A DNA stretch of 64,000 bases from Arthrobacter sp. Lineage in GTDB: Bacteria > Actinomycetota > Actinomycetes > Actinomycetales > Micrococcaceae. The notes under the pieces were generated by a model, which made no database searches, was not told the origin of the DNA, and saw only the letters and a program-made list of their open reading frames with translations. This document shows, piece after piece, positions 62,164 through 64,000 of this stretch. Made by a program: the position numbers and the translations under genes. Where the stretch lies: assembly GCF_030540645.1 (NCBI RefSeq), contig NZ_JAUNVV010000001.1, positions 89,558 through 153,557 on the forward strand, in the 5' to 3' direction. Numbering within the stretch: the stretch's first letter is position 1; each line of letters opens with the position of its first letter.

Positions 62164-63537
62164 TTAGGGGTGCTTCGTTTGCTTGATCAGGTCCTGATAC
62201 CAGTAGTACGAATCCTTCGGTGTGCGCATTTGTGTTTCATAGTCCATATGCACCAACCCGAAGCGCTGGGAGAAGCCGGCCGCCCACTCAAAGTTGTCCA
62301 AGAGTGACCAGTGGAAGTAACCGCGAACATCAACACCGGCATTCATGGCGTCTTTGAGCGCACGCAGGTGGGACTCGGTGTAATCGATCCTGCGCTGGTC
62401 CCGCACCCGTCCGTCGCTGTCCGGGCCGTCATTGAAGGCGGCTCCGTTCTCGGTGATGTAGATGGGAGGGAGATTGTCCCCGTAGCGTTCCTTGAATCCC
62501 ACGAGCAGTTCCGTGAACGCCTCGGGAACAACAGGCCAGTCAAAGTCCGTGCGTGGGTACCCAACAAGTTCCCGCAGTGAGAACGGCAGGGAGGCATCCA
62601 GCGCATGGCCGTCGACGAGGGCGGCGTCCCCGGAAGAGGGCGCCCCAACGAGCGTGGGATTGTAGGAATTGATGCCGTACCAGTCGATGGGTGTGGAGAT
62701 GGTGACCATGTCGGACTCCGGCACGGTCGGCAGGAAAGGTGCCAGCTCCGGGGGATAGGCTCCCCTCAGGATGGGGTCGGCGAAAATCCAGTTGGTGATG
62801 TTGTCGTACAGTCCCGCCGCCTGCCGGTCTTCTGCGCTGTTGCTGGCTGGCCAGGTCACGGCATGGTTGTTGGCGATGCCAATATTGGATGCCCCGCTGG
62901 AGCGCAGGGCTTGGACGCCGAGTCCGTGCGCGAGCAACAGGTTGTGCGCTGCCGGGAGCGCGGCAAAGCCCAGTTCGAGTCCCGGGGCGTGGATCCCTGC
63001 ACCATAGCCAAGCATGGTCAGTACCACCGGCTCATTGATGGTGATCCAGCGCAGGATACGGTCGGCAAAATGCTCGCCGACGATCTGCGCATACTCGCCA
63101 AAGCGCTCGGCAGTGTCCCGGTTCAGCCAGCCACCGGCCTGTTCCAGTTCCAGCGGGGTGTCCCAGTGGAACAACGTGGGGCTGGGGGCGATACCAGCTT
63201 CGAGCAGGCCGTCGACGAGCCTGTCGTAAAAGCCCAGCCCTGCCGGGTTCACCGGCCCGGTGCCACCGGGTTGGATGCGCGGCCAAGCGAAACTGAAGCG
63301 ATAGGAATCAACGCCCAGCTCCTTCATGAGGTGGATGTCTTCCGGATAGCGGTGGTAGTGGTCGCAGGCAATGTCCCCGGTGTCCCCACCCAGCACTCGT
63401 CCGGCCTCGGCCACGAATGCGTCCCAACTGGAGGGGCCCCTGCCATCCTCAGCAACGGCGCCTTCGATCTGGTAGGAGGCGGTGGAGACGCCCCATGTAA
63501 AGTCGGATGGAAAACTTGGGAACGCCGGCTTGTCCAT
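62164..63537 (-). CDS. Family 1 glycoside hydrolase (beta-glucosidase)
   Basis: Hydrolyses beta-linked glucosides, typically cellobiose or aryl glucosides. The 457-residue cytoplasmic enzyme starts SFPSDFTWGVSTASYQIEGA, the GH1 N-terminal signature; the acid/base glutamate is in TINEPV near residue 168 and the nucleophile in YITENGA near 362, with the sugar-binding WSLLDNFEWAAGF near 410. ATG 63537 with AAAGGTC upstream gives normal length; the frame to 63618 is not family-like. It stands alone, with no transporter or regulator in view. Confidence 0.94.
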   Translation of the reverse strand: MDKPAFPSFPSDFTWGVSTASYQIEGAVAEDGRGPSSWDAFVAEAGRVLGGDTGDIACDHYHRYPEDIHLMKELGVDSYRFSFAWPRIQPGGTGPVNPAGLGFYDRLVDGLLEAGIAPSPTLFHWDTPLELEQAGGWLNRDTAERFGEYAQIVGEHFADRILRWITINEPVVLTMLGYGAGIHAPGLELGFAALPAAHNLLLAHGLGVQALRSSGASNIGIANNHAVTWPASNSAEDRQAAGLYDNITNWIFADPILRGAYPPELAPFLPTVPESDMVTISTPIDWYGINSYNPTLVGAPSSGDAALVDGHALDASLPFSLRELVGYPRTDFDWPVVPEAFTELLVGFKERYGDNLPPIYITENGAAFNDGPDSDGRVRDQRRIDYTESHLRALKDAMNAGVDVRGYFHWSLLDNFEWAAGFSQRFGLVHMDYETQMRTPKDSYYWYQDLIKQTKHP

Positions 63538-63654
63538 GGAGACCTTTCGTTGCTGCATTGCACACGGTTCATTGACTTCCTTGGCCGCGAGCTTCACGGA
63601 TGGGACCAAGGAAGTCAAGGGACGCCGTCGTGCCTGGATATGAGACCGTCGACT

Positions 63655-64000
63655 TCAGCCGCGGGCCACCCACTGTGCATCAGAGAGCCGCAGCGCAGCC
63701 GCCGCCAGAAGTCCCAGCCCGATTGTTTCCACGATTCCGCCGGAGACGGCAAACCATTCAGTGCCCACAATCAGCCCCGTGATGTGCAGGACAGGCCACG
63801 CAATGATCAGTGCCCCGGTGATCCACGGAAGTTGCCGGCTCAGGAGTACGGCGAAGCCCAACAGCAAGGTGCCCACCAGATTTCCAGCCACGAACAGGAG
63901 GAAGAAAGGCAGCCCGGCCGGATAGTCCTCGCTCGCATCGATGGCGGCGCCTGCATCAACGCCCTGAACCGCAAGCGCGATCTCCAAGAACGTGATGGCC
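63655..64000 (-). CDS. Small membrane protein, 5' end outside the window
   Basis: The frame is open through the window edge (AITFLEIALAVQG is the start of the visible part), so the internal TTG at 63987 is probably not the true start. The visible 115 residues have about four membrane helices and end in ALRLSDAQWVARG. No family is recognised. It precedes the beta-glucosidase gene on the same strand by about 120 bases. Confidence 0.5.
   Translation of the reverse strand, partial: AITFLEIALAVQGVDAGAAIDASEDYPAGLPFFLLFVAGNLVGTLLLGFAVLLSRQLPWITGALIIAWPVLHITGLIVGTEWFAVSGGIVETIGLGLLAAAALRLSDAQWVARG

Overview
The window is a gene-dense, high-GC chromosomal segment from an actinobacterium, most likely a member of the Micrococcaceae close to Arthrobacter. 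The signs are: continuous prfB followed by ftsE-ftsX-M23 hydrolase-smpB-ssrA; Kgd-type 2-oxoglutarate enzyme; GuaB1; the tiny ribosomal protein bL37; a SigR/SigH-RsrA pair; a SAM-IV riboswitch; DUF4193 and DUF222-HNH proteins; and a tmRNA tag ending in ALAA. I see no tRNA, rRNA, CRISPR array, transposase or prophage structural gene. The genus call is inference.

Layout. 1-9.4 kb: end of a TadE-like gene, then a plus-strand block for translation termination, cell division and ribosome rescue (prfB, VanW-like, ftsEX, M23 peptidase, smpB, CtaG-like, GH3, ssrA with terminator). 9.5-11.8 kb: a self-contained minus-strand unit just after ssrA (small protein, double-HTH protein, 7-TM protein) with its own terminator. 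11.8-17.3 kb: DUF4193, acyl-CoA synthetase, YrdB-like, a manganese module (mntH-mntR with candidate operator), a methyltransferase. 17.3-17.5 kb: an unusual palindromic repeat cluster. 17.5-24.4 kb: SufS-like enzyme under a SAM-IV riboswitch, hisN, rsgA, aroA, DoxX, then divergent sigH/rsrA with a SigR-type autoregulatory promoter. 24.4-32.1 kb: truncated haemoglobin and membrane partner, bL37, a degenerate SGNH protein, kgd, guaB1. 32.1-34 kb: gluconokinase, soxR and a flavin reductase with a textbook SoxR operator in a 19-bp promoter spacer. 34-41.4 kb: two CNNM/CorC transporters behind a structured leader, a zinc ABC importer, a lipase maturation factor homologue and a Zur-type repressor. 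41.4-49.2 kb: MBL hydrolase, cysteine synthase family enzyme, an in-frame rhodanese-alcohol dehydrogenase fusion, HIT protein, BCCT transporter, butanediol-type dehydrogenase. 49.4-64 kb: hrpA, membrane proteins, a GNAT remnant, a DUF222-HNH gene with DnaA-box-like repeats, a two-component system, AhpD-like protein, GH1 beta-glucosidase and a partial membrane protein.

Theme. Much of the window is stress and metal homeostasis with readable local regulation: Mn (MntR), Zn (Zur), thiol stress (SigR/RsrA), redox-cycling compounds (SoxR) and SAM (riboswitch). The best candidates for undescribed biology are the ssrA-linked three-gene unit, the repeat cluster at 17.33-17.54 kb, the rhodanese-dehydrogenase fusion with an internal leaderless promoter, the phased TTCAAC repeats before gluconokinase and the structured leader at 34.1 kb. 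All operator and promoter calls were made by eye from the sequence; none was computed.
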